A stretch of DNA of 64,000 bases, taken from NCBI RefSeq assembly GCF_020179425.1, contig NZ_JAILYM010000004.1:62001-126000 (forward strand), read 5' to 3'. Positions 52,602 to 61,694 of the stretch are shown here, one piece after another. Both the position numbers and the translations under genes were made by a program. The stretch is from Novosphingobium percolationis (GTDB lineage Bacteria > Pseudomonadota > Alphaproteobacteria > Sphingomonadales > Sphingomonadaceae). Each line of letters begins with the position of its first letter. Position 1 is the stretch's first letter. Below the pieces are notes generated by a model. It worked only from the letters and a program-made list of their open reading frames with translations, ran no database searches and was not told the origin of the DNA.

Positions 52602-54623
52602 TCAGATGACGATGAAATCGCCGTGGGTGAGCGCAAGGTTGGCGGAAAACTGCGCGAACTGTACTTGCGCGCCCGCGCCGTTGCCATCGGCATCGTAGTA
52701 AAGCGCGCCGGTGCCTGCGTCATAGACGATCCGGTCGCTGGCATCGTGCGCCTGCGCGCCGATCCAGAACGCCGCGCGGCCGATGGCGCCGTGCGTGACA
52801 GGCAGGGCCGTGAACACGCCGTGGTCGAGCATCACGCTGTCGTCTACCGCGACGAAATCGGCGATTCTGTCGATCGCCCCCGACGGGTCAGTCGCAAACA
52901 CGAAGCGGTCGCGCCCGGCCCCGCCGCGCAGGGTATCCGCGCCGATGCCGCTCCACAGCCAGTCGTTGCCGCCGCCGCCCTTGAGCTCCGAACCACCGTC
53001 GGCGGCATGGATCGTGTCGGCGCCCTCGCTGCCGGTCACCGCGGTCTTGCCCGCAAACCCGGTCAGCGAAAGCCGGGCGCCGGGCGTTTCCAGCACGATC
53101 CAGCCGATGTAGCCGGTGGCGTGGCCCAGATCGAGCGGCGCCGCGCCCTTCACCGTCAGCTTACCGACGTTGAACGTGTCGAACTGTGCCAGCTGGCCCA
53201 CGCTTATGCGCACGCGGAAATCGGGCGACAGGGCTTCCATGCCCGCGATCTGCACGCGCGTCAGATCGATCTCGGTCAGGGCGTTGCCGGTCCCGACAAG
53301 GCGCAGCGTGTCATGCCCCGCGCCGCCCGAAACCACTTCGCCCGCGCCAAGGCCTTCGGTCGAAAGGATCAGGACATCGTCGCCCGCGCCGCCATAGACC
53401 TGATCGATCCCCGCGCCGCCCGCCAATTGGTCGTTGCCCGCACCGCCGAGGATGCGGTCGGTGCCCGCGCCGCCGGAGAGATAGTCGATGCCCGCACCGC
53501 CGACGATCACGTCATCGCCGTCGTTGCCGTTGACGGTGCTGCCGAACTTGCCGACGGTGACCTTGTCCACGCCGTTGCTGCCCTGGATCGACACGTTCAC
53601 GTCTGACGCGCCCCAGTCGAGCGTCATGCCCCCGTTCAGCAGCGTGGCATAGCCCAGGCCGGACACCGCGTGCAGCGTGCCGCTTCCCGAAACCCGGTAG
53701 AACACAAGCCCGGCGCTCCGCTGGAGCTGGTTGAACTGGTCAGCATCGAGCGTCACCGTCGACAACCCGCCACGCAATTCCTCGACGTTGCGCCAAACCT
53801 GATGGCGCAAGTCGTAGTTTCCGCGAATGCCGGCCAGCTCCACCACGTCGTAGCCCGCGCCGGCATCGAACACGGAACCGATCGCACCCAGGAAATAATC
53901 GTCGCCGCTTGAACCGATCGTCGCGGTCTTCACCGTGTCGGTGAACGTTACGAACGTCCCGTCGCTCAGCGACACCTGCGCGCCCGCCACGCCACGCACG
54001 TTCAGCACGCGCGTAGGATCGTCCGTGATCAGGCGGACGCCCGCATCGCCCAGCGCGAGATCGCCCACCAGCAGGTCGAGCCCGGTCAGGTCGGCATCGC
54101 CCGCGCTCGCGATCTCCAGCCCGCCGGCGTGGAGCGAATCGAGCGCGCTCACTTGCGCCGCCGTCATCCGCACCGCGCCTGTCGCCTCGACGCCTTCGAG
54201 CGCGGTCAGCGTGATTCCGGTCAGGTCGGCGCTGGCATAGCCCTCGATCCGCAGCAGGTCGGTGCCCGCCCCGCCGTCGATCGCCTCGCCCGCGACCAGA
54301 TCGGCGCCCGTGGCAAGGAACAGGTCATCGCCTTCAAGCCCGAACAGGTGGTCCGCCCCGCCACCCCCGCGCAGCGTGTTGTCCAGCGCATTGCCGGTGA
54401 TCGTGTTGGCGAGCGCGTTGCCGGTTCCGGCCCGCGCCCCGCCGAGCAGGATCAGGTTCTCGACATTGTCGGGCAGCGCGTAATCGACCGTGGCCCGCAC
54501 GGTATCCACACCGCCATCGGGCTGTTCGACGATCGCATCGTCGCTCGCGGTGACGTCAAAGGTGTCGTCGCCCGGCCCGCCGGTGAAGGTTGTCGCCACG
54601 CCTGCGCCACGTCCTTGTTCCAT
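52602..54623 (-). CDS. RTX-type calcium-binding protein, probably type I secreted
   Basis: The product has 673 residues. Nonapeptide repeats GGxGxDxLx are dense at about 375-425 (GNDGDDVIVGGAGIDYLSGG and onward), with shorter groups near the start and near residues 545-580. There is no N-terminal signal, and the C-terminus (NLALTHGDFIVI) is of the type used by type I secretion. The repeats fold as a calcium-bound beta-roll outside the cell. No catalytic domain is seen, so an adhesin or S-layer-like role is possible. No secretion genes adjoin it. Confidence 0.82.
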   Translation of the reverse strand: MEQGRGAGVATTFTGGPGDDTFDVTASDDAIVEQPDGGVDTVRATVDYALPDNVENLILLGGARAGTGNALANTITGNALDNTLRGGGGADHLFGLEGDDLFLATGADLVAGEAIDGGAGTDLLRIEGYASADLTGITLTALEGVEATGAVRMTAAQVSALDSLHAGGLEIASAGDADLTGLDLLVGDLALGDAGVRLITDDPTRVLNVRGVAGAQVSLSDGTFVTFTDTVKTATIGSSGDDYFLGAIGSVFDAGAGYDVVELAGIRGNYDLRHQVWRNVEELRGGLSTVTLDADQFNQLQRSAGLVFYRVSGSGTLHAVSGLGYATLLNGGMTLDWGASDVNVSIQGSNGVDKVTVGKFGSTVNGNDGDDVIVGGAGIDYLSGGAGTDRILGGAGNDQLAGGAGIDQVYGGAGDDVLILSTEGLGAGEVVSGGAGHDTLRLVGTGNALTEIDLTRVQIAGMEALSPDFRVRISVGQLAQFDTFNVGKLTVKGAAPLDLGHATGYIGWIVLETPGARLSLTGFAGKTAVTGSEGADTIHAADGGSELKGGGGNDWLWSGIGADTLRGGAGRDRFVFATDPSGAIDRIADFVAVDDSVMLDHGVFTALPVTHGAIGRAAFWIGAQAHDASDRIVYDAGTGALYYDADGNGAGAQVQFAQFSANLALTHGDFIVI

Positions 54624-54883
54624 TGCGGTCGCGGAGCCGCCGCTGCGCGCGGAAAGCTCCTGAGTAATATTACTACCAAAATGGAAGTTTCATAGTCGCG
54701 ACAAGCATGAAGCGGCCGTTTTCGGGACGCCCCCCTGACACGCCCAAACCCCAAGACGTATGGGCCGCTCGATTGCGATCGACCATGTTGCAGGGGAGAA
54801 CGGGCAAGGCCTGGGGGGAGTTTTGGCCAACCCGGTTGGCTAACTCCCCGGCATTCCGGGCGGACGCCACTTCCATCAGGAAG

Positions 54884-54959
54884 TGGCAGGAGCGGAGGGA
54901 CTCGAACCCACGGCCCTCGGTTTTGGAGACCGATGCTCTACCAACTGAGCTACGCTCCT
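54884..54959 (-). tRNA. tRNA-Trp (anticodon CCA)
   Basis: This is a complete 76-base tRNA with encoded CCA on the minus strand. The acceptor stem pairs AGGAGCG with CGCTCCT, the anticodon stem TCGGT/ACCGA encloses CTCCAAA, and the T arm contains GGTTCGAGTCC. tRNA-Trp normally lies just upstream of secE; here the RTX gene separates them. Confidence 0.97.
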
Positions 54960-55027
54960 GTGCCGGAGACGCGCCTTTAGTGGCTTGACGCAGGGGATGC
55001 AACCGGCTGACAACGATTTTGTCCACT

Positions 55028-55825
55028 ATGGCCCGCGAGGACCCGATCATCCCGCCCGAGCTGCTGCTCAGGGCCTATCGCGCCGGCATCTTCCCGATGT
55101 CCGACAGCCGCGACGATCCCGATATCTACTGGGTGGAGCCGCGGTTGCGCGCGATCCTGCCGCTCGATCATTTCCACCTGTCGAAATCGCTGGCGCGCAC
55201 GCTGCGGCGCGGGCGCTTCACCGTCACCTGCAACGCCGCCTTCGATTCGGTGATAGACGCCTGCGCTGCGCCGCGCGAAGGGGCCGAGGAAAGCTGGATC
55301 AGCCGCCGCATCCGCGAGAGTTATCGCGAACTCCACCAGCTCGGCCACGCGCATTCGATCGAATCGTGGCTGGCCGATGAATCGGACACGCTGCATCTGG
55401 TCGGCGGGCTCTATGGCGTGGGCTTCGGCCGCGTGTTCTGTGGCGAAAGCATGTTCAGCCGCGCCACCGATGCATCGAAGGTGGCGCTTGCCTGGCTGGT
55501 CGCGGCGATGCGGCGCGGCGGCGCGGAACTGCTCGACTGCCAGTTTTCCACGCCCCACCTCGCCTCGCTGGGTGCGGTGGAGATCCCCCAATCGCAATAC
55601 CTCGGCTTACTCGAAGCCGCGCTGCGCCGTCCTTACGCGGGATTGTCGGCGGGCGGCGCTTCCTCGGCCGCGGGGGCCGGGGCCTTCGACGCCGATGGGC
55701 TGGGCGAAGGCGCGGGCTTCGCGGTGCCGACCGGCTTTGCCGCATTGCTCGACGATGCGGCCGAGGCGGGGCTGTCCTCCTCGCCGGGGAACTTCATCGC
55801 GCAGTCCTTGACCCAAACGTCATAG
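55028..55825 (+). CDS. aat: Leucyl/phenylalanyl-tRNA-protein transferase
   Basis: The product has 265 residues from the ATG at 55028. Family motifs are [44 protein letters not shown] and [19 protein letters not shown]. It adds Leu or Phe to N-terminal Lys or Arg, marking proteins for ClpAP. About 60 residues beyond the conserved end are Gly/Ala-rich. This tail lies opposite the end of the DUF2155 gene (193-base overlap). Confidence 0.93.
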   Translation: MAREDPIIPPELLLRAYRAGIFPMSDSRDDPDIYWVEPRLRAILPLDHFHLSKSLARTLRRGRFTVTCNAAFDSVIDACAAPREGAEESWISRRIRESYRELHQLGHAHSIESWLADESDTLHLVGGLYGVGFGRVFCGESMFSRATDASKVALAWLVAAMRRGGAELLDCQFSTPHLASLGAVEIPQSQYLGLLEAALRRPYAGLSAGGASSAAGAGAFDADGLGEGAGFAVPTGFAALLDDAAEAGLSSSPGNFIAQSLTQTS

Positions 55826-56271
55826 ACCGGGTGCTGGACCACGTTCAGCGACGGCGAATTGCGGAACAGCCAACCCGAGAACACCTTGTGCCAGGCGAGC
55901 TTTTCCTGCGTCGTCGCGCGCTCTTCGACGTAAAGCTGCACGAAGGCGCCGGTTTCGGGCGGATCTTCCCAAGGCGCGGTCTTCTCGCAGGTGGCCAGCT
56001 TGACGATGGCGTTGCCGATGCGACGCGATTCGCCCGTCTTCAGCACCACGTCCTGCGTGATGTTGTTGCGCTTGTTGAGGAAGCCCAGCGTCGCCACGCG
56101 GTCCTTTACCGGCGTGCCGTATTCGCTTTCGACCACACCGCTGGCAGAGGCGGCAGGCCCCCCGGTCTGCGTCGCCTCGGGCGGCGGCGCGACTTCGTCC
56201 CCCCCCTTGCAGCCGGACAGCGCCGCCGAAAAGGCGAGCAGCGCAACGACCGGCGACCGGCGGCCAATCAT
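55633..56271 (-). CDS. DUF2155 lipoprotein
   Basis: The product has 212 residues. A signal peptide ends in the lipobox LSGC. The DUF2155 core (about 55-160) contains [31 protein letters not shown] and [21 protein letters not shown] Pro/Ala/Ser tail of about 50 residues overlaps aat on the other strand. The function is unknown, but the family is typical of Alphaproteobacteria. It overlaps the NDUFA12 gene by four bases (ATGA). Confidence 0.88.
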   Translation of the reverse strand: MIGRRSPVVALLAFSAALSGCKGGDEVAPPPEATQTGGPAASASGVVESEYGTPVKDRVATLGFLNKRNNITQDVVLKTGESRRIGNAIVKLATCEKTAPWEDPPETGAFVQLYVEERATTQEKLAWHKVFSGWLFRNSPSLNVVQHPVYDVWVKDCAMKFPGEEDSPASAASSSNAAKPVGTAKPAPSPSPSASKAPAPAAEEAPPADNPA

Positions 56272-56684
56272 CAGGCTTCGGGCGACCAGGCTTCGTAGTC
56301 GCCGGTTGCGCCGGCGCGCTTGCCACCGCGTTCCAGCGCGCCTTGCGGGCGATAGGCGGCCGACGTGCCGGTGGCGTTGGGGGTGTAGTCCACTTCCCAG
56401 ATCCGCGCAGGCGGCAGGTTGCTTTCAGGCACGCCGTCGAAGCTGCCATGCAGCCAGCCATGCCATTCCGCCGGCACGCGGCTGGCATCGTTTGGACCGT
56501 TGTAGATCACCCAGCGGCGTTCGCGCCCGGCGAAGGGATGACCCTTGGGATAGGGCTTCTTCGCACGGTAGTACTTGTTACCCTGCGCATCGTGGCCGAC
56601 CAGCTCGCCGTTGCGCGCGCTGTCGAGCATGGTGCCGAAGGTGGCGCCGTCCCACCAGGTGAAGATCTTGCCGAGGATGGTCAT
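56271..56684 (-). CDS. NADH:ubiquinone oxidoreductase subunit NDUFA12 family
   Basis: The product has 137 residues. Typical features are an N-terminal TWWDGATFGT, GNKYYRAK, RRWVIYNG and VPAEWHGWLHGSFD. It is an accessory complex I subunit shared by mitochondria and Alphaproteobacteria. It is coupled to the DUF2155 gene, an arrangement that points to a role near respiratory assembly. Confidence 0.93.
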   Translation of the reverse strand: MTILGKIFTWWDGATFGTMLDSARNGELVGHDAQGNKYYRAKKPYPKGHPFAGRERRWVIYNGPNDASRVPAEWHGWLHGSFDGVPESNLPPARIWEVDYTPNATGTSAAYRPQGALERGGKRAGATGDYEAWSPEA

Positions 56685-56769
56685 GGCCCGAGCGCTTAGC
56701 CGCGAAACGGGGGAGTCGGCAAGCGCCGGATGCGCCCTATGCCACCCTTAACGCCTCGCAGGCTCGCTA

Positions 56770-57270
56770 TTACCAGGTGATGAGCGTTCCCGGCGCGATA
56801 CCAAGCTGCGCCGCGCGCCCCGCGTTCAGCTCCAGCACGCCCGAAACCGGGCCCGCCGAGGGCAGCGGCGTGAGGTCATAGGGCACGGCATTCGCCGCCA
56901 CGTTCAACACGCGGTGGTCCGCGCCGATGAAGATGATGTCGAGCGGCAGAACCGTGTTCTTCATCCAGAACGCGGTGCGCTGCGGCGGATCGTAGGGGAA
57001 GATCATGCCTTCGTCCGCGCCCATCGCGGTGCGGAACATCAGGCCCTTTTCCTGCTCGGCAAAGCTGGCGGCAACTTCCACCGCGAAGCGATGCGGCCCG
57101 GCGGACGTGGTCGCCGTCAGCGGCACGACCTTGAGCCCGGAGAGCGGATGGACCGCCGGCATCGGCGCCACCGACGCGGGCTTGGTCGCCTTCGACCCGG
57201 CCGCCGCCGGGGAGCACGCGACCAGGCCCGAAGCCACCGCCAGCGCAATCAACCTAGTCCACGTCTTCAT
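56770..57270 (-). CDS. DUF192 lipoprotein
   Basis: The product has 166 residues. The signal peptide ends in LVAC, a lipobox. The DUF192 core reads FAVEVAASFAEQEKGLMFRT, GMIFPYDPPQRTAFWMKNT and LDIIFIGADHRVLNV. The function is unknown. Its start lies 17 bases inside the end of recX. Confidence 0.9.
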   Translation of the reverse strand: MKTWTRLIALAVASGLVACSPAAAGSKATKPASVAPMPAVHPLSGLKVVPLTATTSAGPHRFAVEVAASFAEQEKGLMFRTAMGADEGMIFPYDPPQRTAFWMKNTVLPLDIIFIGADHRVLNVAANAVPYDLTPLPSAGPVSGVLELNAGRAAQLGIAPGTLITW

Positions 57271-57817
57271 CGACCCAACTTTCCGCTTCCTCGATGGTGT
57301 CTGCATCGACCATGGCCCGCGCGCTGGCAAGGGGGTGCCCGGCGCGCAACATCGCCGCCACCTGCTTTTCGCGCGTTGCAGGATCATGACTTGCCCCGTC
57401 ACGCCCGAACGGCCCGAAGCGTCGCTTGCGCGCCAGCACCAGAACCGCTTCGCGTTGCTCGCGCGCCGAACCCAGCCCTTCGTCGCGCAAATCCTCGTCG
57501 ATCCCGGCCGCGCCCAGCGCCTGCCCGATCCGCCGCGCACCATAGCCGCGCCGCAGCAGCCCCTGCCCCTTGGCCCGCGCGAACACGGCATCGTCGACAT
57601 AGCGCCGCTCGACCATCCGCGCGACAACCGCCGCCACGTCGGGCGCGACCGCCCCTTCCCAGCCGCGCTCGCGCAGCTTGCGCTTCAGGTAGTCGGCAAG
57701 CTTGCCCGCGCTGGTGGCAAAGCGCGCGACATAGCTCAGCGCGAGCTCCTCCAGTTGCCCCGCATCGAGCGGCCTTGGCGCCCGTTTTCCGGGCCGATCG
57801 GGACGCTGCTGCTCCAT
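57254..57817 (-). CDS. recX: Regulatory protein RecX
   Basis: The product has 187 residues with RecX three-helix repeats (ELALSYVARFATSAGKLADY, MVERRYVDDAVFARAKG, LRRGYGARRIGQAL). RecX inhibits RecA filaments. recA is not in the window. The gene overlaps the DUF192 gene by 17 bases. Confidence 0.9.
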   Translation of the reverse strand: MEQQRPDRPGKRAPRPLDAGQLEELALSYVARFATSAGKLADYLKRKLRERGWEGAVAPDVAAVVARMVERRYVDDAVFARAKGQGLLRRGYGARRIGQALGAAGIDEDLRDEGLGSAREQREAVLVLARKRRFGPFGRDGASHDPATREKQVAAMLRAGHPLASARAMVDADTIEEAESWVDEDVD

Positions 57818-57916
57818 TGCGCCATATTCGTGCCACAGTCCGGTCTAAATGAGAACGCCGCACGTTGACGCCAGCTGCTTTGCGGCGTCGACGGGATTGA
57901 CAGTCATGGACCATTC

Positions 57917-57947
57917 ACCTGCGAACGCAGAGTTACGGTTCGCAGGT
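57917..57947 (+). promoter_or_regulatory. Perfect 10-bp inverted repeat before the acyl-AMP ligase gene
   Basis: ACCTGCGAAC (57917-57926) and GTTCGCAGGT (57938-57947) are exact reverse complements with an 11-base spacer, 25 bases before the ATG. It may be an operator for a dimeric repressor or a leader hairpin. Confidence 0.5.
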
Positions 57948-57972
57948 AAACAGAAGAAAATCGGGGTATCGC

Positions 57973-59730
57973 ATGACCGTTTCGGACGCCGTTGCCGAGA
58001 AGGCCGCTCTCGTTCCCACGCCGAACGATGATGCTCAGCCGCGCCGTTACGCAGACTTTGACACGCTTTGCCACGCGCTGGACTATGCCGCGCAAGGCGA
58101 GCGGGGCTTCAACTTCCACGATCCGCGCGGACAACTGGCGCAAGTCTATCCGTTCAGCCAGCTGCGCGCCGACGCACTCGTCGCCGCGCGCCGCCTTGTT
58201 GCCCATGGCGTCAAGGCGGGCGACCGCATCGCCCTGATCGCCGAGACCGGGCCGGACTTCGCCGCGCTGTTCTGCGGGGCGATGTACGCAGGCGCCTGGC
58301 CGGTGCCGCTGCCGCTGCCCACCAGCTTCGGCGGGAAGGAAAACTACATCGACCAGCTTTCGGTCCAGCTCGGCAGCTCCGACCCGACGATGCTGCTCTA
58401 CCCGACCGAGATCGCCGAGATGTGCGCCGCCGCCGCCGCGCGTCAGGGTTGCCCCGGCATGACGTGGGACCAGTTCGGCGCCGTCGCCCCGTCGGATGCG
58501 GCCCTGCCCACGCCCGATCCCGAGGCGATCAGCTACCTGCAATATTCCAGCGGCTCGACCCGCTTCCCCCATGGTGTCGCCGTCACCCATCGCGCGCTGA
58601 TGGCGAACCTTGCCGGCCACGCCTATGGCATGGGCTTCACCGATGGCGACCGCTGCGTCAGCTGGCTGCCGTGGTATCACGACATGGGCCTGGTCGGCTG
58701 CTTCCTCTCGCCGATCGCCAACCAGATGTCGGTCGATTACCTCAAGACCGAGGATTTCGCGCGCCGCCCGCTCGCCTGGCTCGACCTGATCAGCCGCAAC
58801 CAGGGCGCCACGCTCTCCTATTCGCCCACGTTCGGCTATGACATCTGCGCGCGCCGCATTTCGAGCCAGACCAACGTGGCCGAGCGCTTCGACCTGTCGC
58901 GCTGGCGCGTGGCGGGCAACGGTGCCGACATGATCCGCCCCGACGTGATGCAGGGCTTCGTCAACGCCTTTGCCGATGCAGGCTTCAAGGCCGCCGCCTT
59001 CCTGCCCAGCTACGGTCTTGCCGAAGCGACGCTCGCCGTCACGATCATGCCGCCGGGTGAAGGCATCCGCGTCGAACTGGTCGAGGAAGAGCGCCTTTCG
59101 GGCAGCCCCCGCGATCTCTCGCGCCCCGCCCGCTACCGCGCCATCGTCAACTGCGGCGTGCCCGTGCGCGGCATGGAAGTCGAAGTGCGCGGCGAGAACG
59201 GCGAAGTGGTTGCCCACCACCACATCGGCAAGGTTTGGTGCCGCGGCTCGTCGGTCATGCACTCCTATTTCCGCGACCCGCAAGCGACCGAGGCCTGCAT
59301 GGTCGATGGCTGGCTCGACACCGGCGACATGGGCTACGTCAACGAACGCGGCTACCTGTTCATCGTCGGCCGCGCCAAGGACATGATCATCATCAACGGC
59401 AAGAACCACTGGCCGCAGGACATCGAGTGGGCTGTGGAACAGCTGCCGGGGTTCCACCAGGGCGACATCGCCGCCTTCTCGGTCGAGACCGAAAGCGGCG
59501 AGGAAACCCCCGCCGTGCTCGTCCACTGCCGCGTCTCCGATCCCGAAGAGCGCGTGAAGCTGCGCAACGAGATTCGCGACAAGGTCCGCTCGATCACCGG
59601 CATGAACTGCGTGGTCGAACTCGTGCCCCCTCGCACGCTGCCGCGCACCAGCTCGGGCAAGCTCAGCCGCGCCAAGGCGAAGAAGCTGTATCTGGCAGGC
59701 AAGATCGAGCCGTACCAGCTGGCGGCGTAA
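57973..59730 (+). CDS. Fatty acyl-AMP ligase
   Basis: The product has 585 residues. It has the adenylation motifs LQYSSGSTRFPHGVAVTHRA, WLPWYHDMGLVGCF (typical of FAAL), YGLAEATLAVT and LDTGDMGYVNERGYLFIVGR, plus the catalytic Lys in RTSSGKLSR. FAALs make acyl-adenylates and pass them to an acyl carrier protein rather than to CoA. No ACP, polyketide or sphingolipid gene adjoins, so the product is unknown. Confidence 0.88.
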   Translation: MTVSDAVAEKAALVPTPNDDAQPRRYADFDTLCHALDYAAQGERGFNFHDPRGQLAQVYPFSQLRADALVAARRLVAHGVKAGDRIALIAETGPDFAALFCGAMYAGAWPVPLPLPTSFGGKENYIDQLSVQLGSSDPTMLLYPTEIAEMCAAAAARQGCPGMTWDQFGAVAPSDAALPTPDPEAISYLQYSSGSTRFPHGVAVTHRALMANLAGHAYGMGFTDGDRCVSWLPWYHDMGLVGCFLSPIANQMSVDYLKTEDFARRPLAWLDLISRNQGATLSYSPTFGYDICARRISSQTNVAERFDLSRWRVAGNGADMIRPDVMQGFVNAFADAGFKAAAFLPSYGLAEATLAVTIMPPGEGIRVELVEEERLSGSPRDLSRPARYRAIVNCGVPVRGMEVEVRGENGEVVAHHHIGKVWCRGSSVMHSYFRDPQATEACMVDGWLDTGDMGYVNERGYLFIVGRAKDMIIINGKNHWPQDIEWAVEQLPGFHQGDIAAFSVETESGEETPAVLVHCRVSDPEERVKLRNEIRDKVRSITGMNCVVELVPPRTLPRTSSGKLSRAKAKKLYLAGKIEPYQLAA

Positions 59731-59739
59731 AGCCGCATT

Positions 59740-59765
59740 CGCCCCTCCTGCTCGCGGGAGGGGCG
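59740..59765. terminator. Hairpin between convergent acyl-AMP ligase and SDR genes
   Basis: CGCCCCTCC (59740-59748) pairs with GGAGGGGCG (59757-59765) around an eight-base loop, ten bases after the ligase stop and eight before the SDR stop. It can end transcription from either side. Confidence 0.65.
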
Positions 59766-59772
59766 CTACGCC

Positions 59773-60486
59773 CTAGAACGCCACTTCCGCCCCGTCCCAC
59801 GCAAACAGCTTGCCGCTGTCGGCGGGCGCCAGCCCGTCCAGCACCGCCAGCAGTCGCGCCGCCGCAAAGTCCGGCGTGAACAGCTTGCCCTCGGCCACGC
59901 CCTTCTGGAACGGGGCCGATAGCCCGGTGTCCACCGTCCCCGGATGCAGCGCCACCACCACGGCCTGGCGGTGCGTGCGCCCGAGTTCCACCGCGAAGTT
60001 CCGCACCAGCATGTTGAGCGCCGCCTTGCTGGCACGGTAGCCGTGCCATCCGCCCAGCCGATTGTCCGAGATCGACCCGACCCGCGCCGAAAGTGCCGCG
60101 AACACCGCCCGGCGATCCTTCGGCAACAAAGGCAGCACGTGCTTGGCCACCAGCGCCGGGCCGATCGCGTTGACCGCGAAGCTTTCTGCCAGCCGCGCCG
60201 GATCGAGCGCGCGATACGATTTCTCCGGCACGCTGCCATCACGCAAGGTCAACCGCCCCGTTGCCACGATCGCCAGATCGAGCGCCGCGCCGATCCGCGC
60301 GCACGCCGCTACGATGCTCGCTTCGTCGGCAAGGCCGAAGGCAAAACCGCGCACCTTGCCCTGATCCACAACGCCTCCGCGCGATCCGGCCCAGACTTCG
60401 GCCACGTCGTCGCGTGCCGCCAGCGCGCGCACCAGCGCCGCCCCAATCCCGCCGCTCGCGCCGAACACCGCGCAGCGCAAGTTCAT
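59773..60486 (-). CDS. Short-chain dehydrogenase/reductase
   Basis: The product has 237 residues from the ATG at 60486. It shows the SDR motifs CAVFGASGGIGAAL (cofactor binding), NAIGPALVAKH and GYRASKAAL (YxxxK), and HPGTVDTGLS. It resembles the CsgA-like branch. The substrate is unknown. The start overlaps the beta-lactamase stop by four bases (ATGA). Confidence 0.88.
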   Translation of the reverse strand: MNLRCAVFGASGGIGAALVRALAARDDVAEVWAGSRGGVVDQGKVRGFAFGLADEASIVAACARIGAALDLAIVATGRLTLRDGSVPEKSYRALDPARLAESFAVNAIGPALVAKHVLPLLPKDRRAVFAALSARVGSISDNRLGGWHGYRASKAALNMLVRNFAVELGRTHRQAVVVALHPGTVDTGLSAPFQKGVAEGKLFTPDFAAARLLAVLDGLAPADSGKLFAWDGAEVAF

Positions 60487-61394
60487 CGCTTCCACGCGTC
60501 CTTGTCCGCCGCGATCTGGCCCACCGCCGCCAACACGGCTTCGTCCTGCGGGCGGATGATCTGGGGCGCGCCCGAGGGTTCATAAAAGCACGCCACCACC
60601 ATAGGCGCGCGGCCCGGCGAGAACAGCACGGCGATATCGTTGATCTTGCTTTCCATTCCCGGCGTCATGCCTGTGCCCGTCTTGTCGCCGCAGCGCCAAT
60701 AGTGCGGCACGCCCGCGCGAATGCGCTTCAGCCCCGTCGTGGTCTCGCCCATCCAGCGCAGCAACATGTCCCTTGATGCAGGCGAAAGCACCGCCCCCGC
60801 CACGAACTGCGCCACGCTGCCGGTGATCGCGCGCGCCGACGTCGTATCCCGCACCTCGCCCGCAGGCACCATGTTGAGCGCCGTCTCATACCGATCGAGC
60901 CTGCTCACCGTATCGCCAAGCGAACGCCAGAACGCCGTCAGCGCCTCCGGCCCGCCCAGCCGCCGCATCACCAGATTGGCCGCCAGATTGTCGCTGGTCT
61001 GCTGCGCGGCCTGCGCCAGCGCCACGACGCTCAAGCCCTGCGGCCCCACCGCCGCGCCCGTCACCGGCGAATTGGGCAACACGTCGAGCGCCGACCACAC
61101 CAGCCGCTCGTCCGCGCCCAGCCGCCCCGCATCCACCTCACGCAGCACCAACGCGGCAAGGCTCAGCTTGAAGGTCGAACACATCCCGAACAGTGCGTCC
61201 TCGCGCCAGCCGAACCCCTGCCCGCTGCCGGTATCGAGCACATAGGCTCCCAGCCTGCCGCCGACGCTACGTTCCAGCTTGCCCAGCATCTGGATGCCGC
61301 GAAACGGCTTGAGCGGCTGGGGCTTCTTCGGGCGTGCAAAAGCCGGGGCGGCGGTCAGGGCGGCAAGGCCCAGAGCGAAACGGCGACGGTCCAT
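60483..61394 (-). CDS. Class A beta-lactamase
   Basis: The product has 303 residues with every class A motif: S73-T-F-K76 (SxxK), S134-D-N136, E170-T-A-L-N174 (ExxLN) and K238-T-G240. The N-terminus MDRRRFALGLAALTAAPAFA has twin arginines before a hydrophobic stretch, consistent with Tat export to the periplasm. It hydrolyses beta-lactams; the spectrum cannot be read from sequence. No LysR-type regulator adjoins it. It is co-transcribed with the SDR gene. Confidence 0.93.
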   Translation of the reverse strand: MDRRRFALGLAALTAAPAFARPKKPQPLKPFRGIQMLGKLERSVGGRLGAYVLDTGSGQGFGWREDALFGMCSTFKLSLAALVLREVDAGRLGADERLVWSALDVLPNSPVTGAAVGPQGLSVVALAQAAQQTSDNLAANLVMRRLGGPEALTAFWRSLGDTVSRLDRYETALNMVPAGEVRDTTSARAITGSVAQFVAGAVLSPASRDMLLRWMGETTTGLKRIRAGVPHYWRCGDKTGTGMTPGMESKINDIAVLFSPGRAPMVVACFYEPSGAPQIIRPQDEAVLAAVGQIAADKDAWKR

Positions 61395-61694
61395 CGGGGG
61401 GAGACTATCCTTGGCAGGAGGCGGAAGGAAGAAGGAGAAAGAACGCAGGGATTTACCATCCCTGCACCCTGTAGCGTCTTCCGGCGAAAGCGGCGCCCAA
61501 CGACGCCGCCCCCTCTCCACCAAACACAGGCCTCGCGCCGGAAGACGTGCCGGGAGCGCGAGGGGCATAACCCCTGCGCCTTCCCTTCCACCCTTCGACC
61601 AACCGCCATCCCCCATCGACAGCACCGCTTGCACACGAGCGCCCACACCGCCATCTTGGTCCAAACGCCTCTTGGCGCGAGCGACAGGAACACC
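61395..61694. other. Divergent intergenic region with two inverted repeats
   Basis: These 300 bases separate the beta-lactamase and telA-like genes and should hold both promoters. GCAGGGAT (61445-61452) faces ATCCCTGC (61458-61465), and GTCTTCCGGCG (61476-61486) faces CGCCGGAAGAC (61536-61546). I see no gene. Confidence 0.5.

Noticed and set aside
53376..53520. Repetitive DNA in the RTX gene taken as a possible CRISPR array
   Set aside because: The repeats are nine-codon coding units in frame with no unique spacers. They are RTX calcium-binding repeats.
57904..59526. 540-codon frame antisense to the acyl-AMP ligase
   Set aside because: The ligase motifs are complete on the plus strand. The antisense frame starts inside the gene and has no domain.
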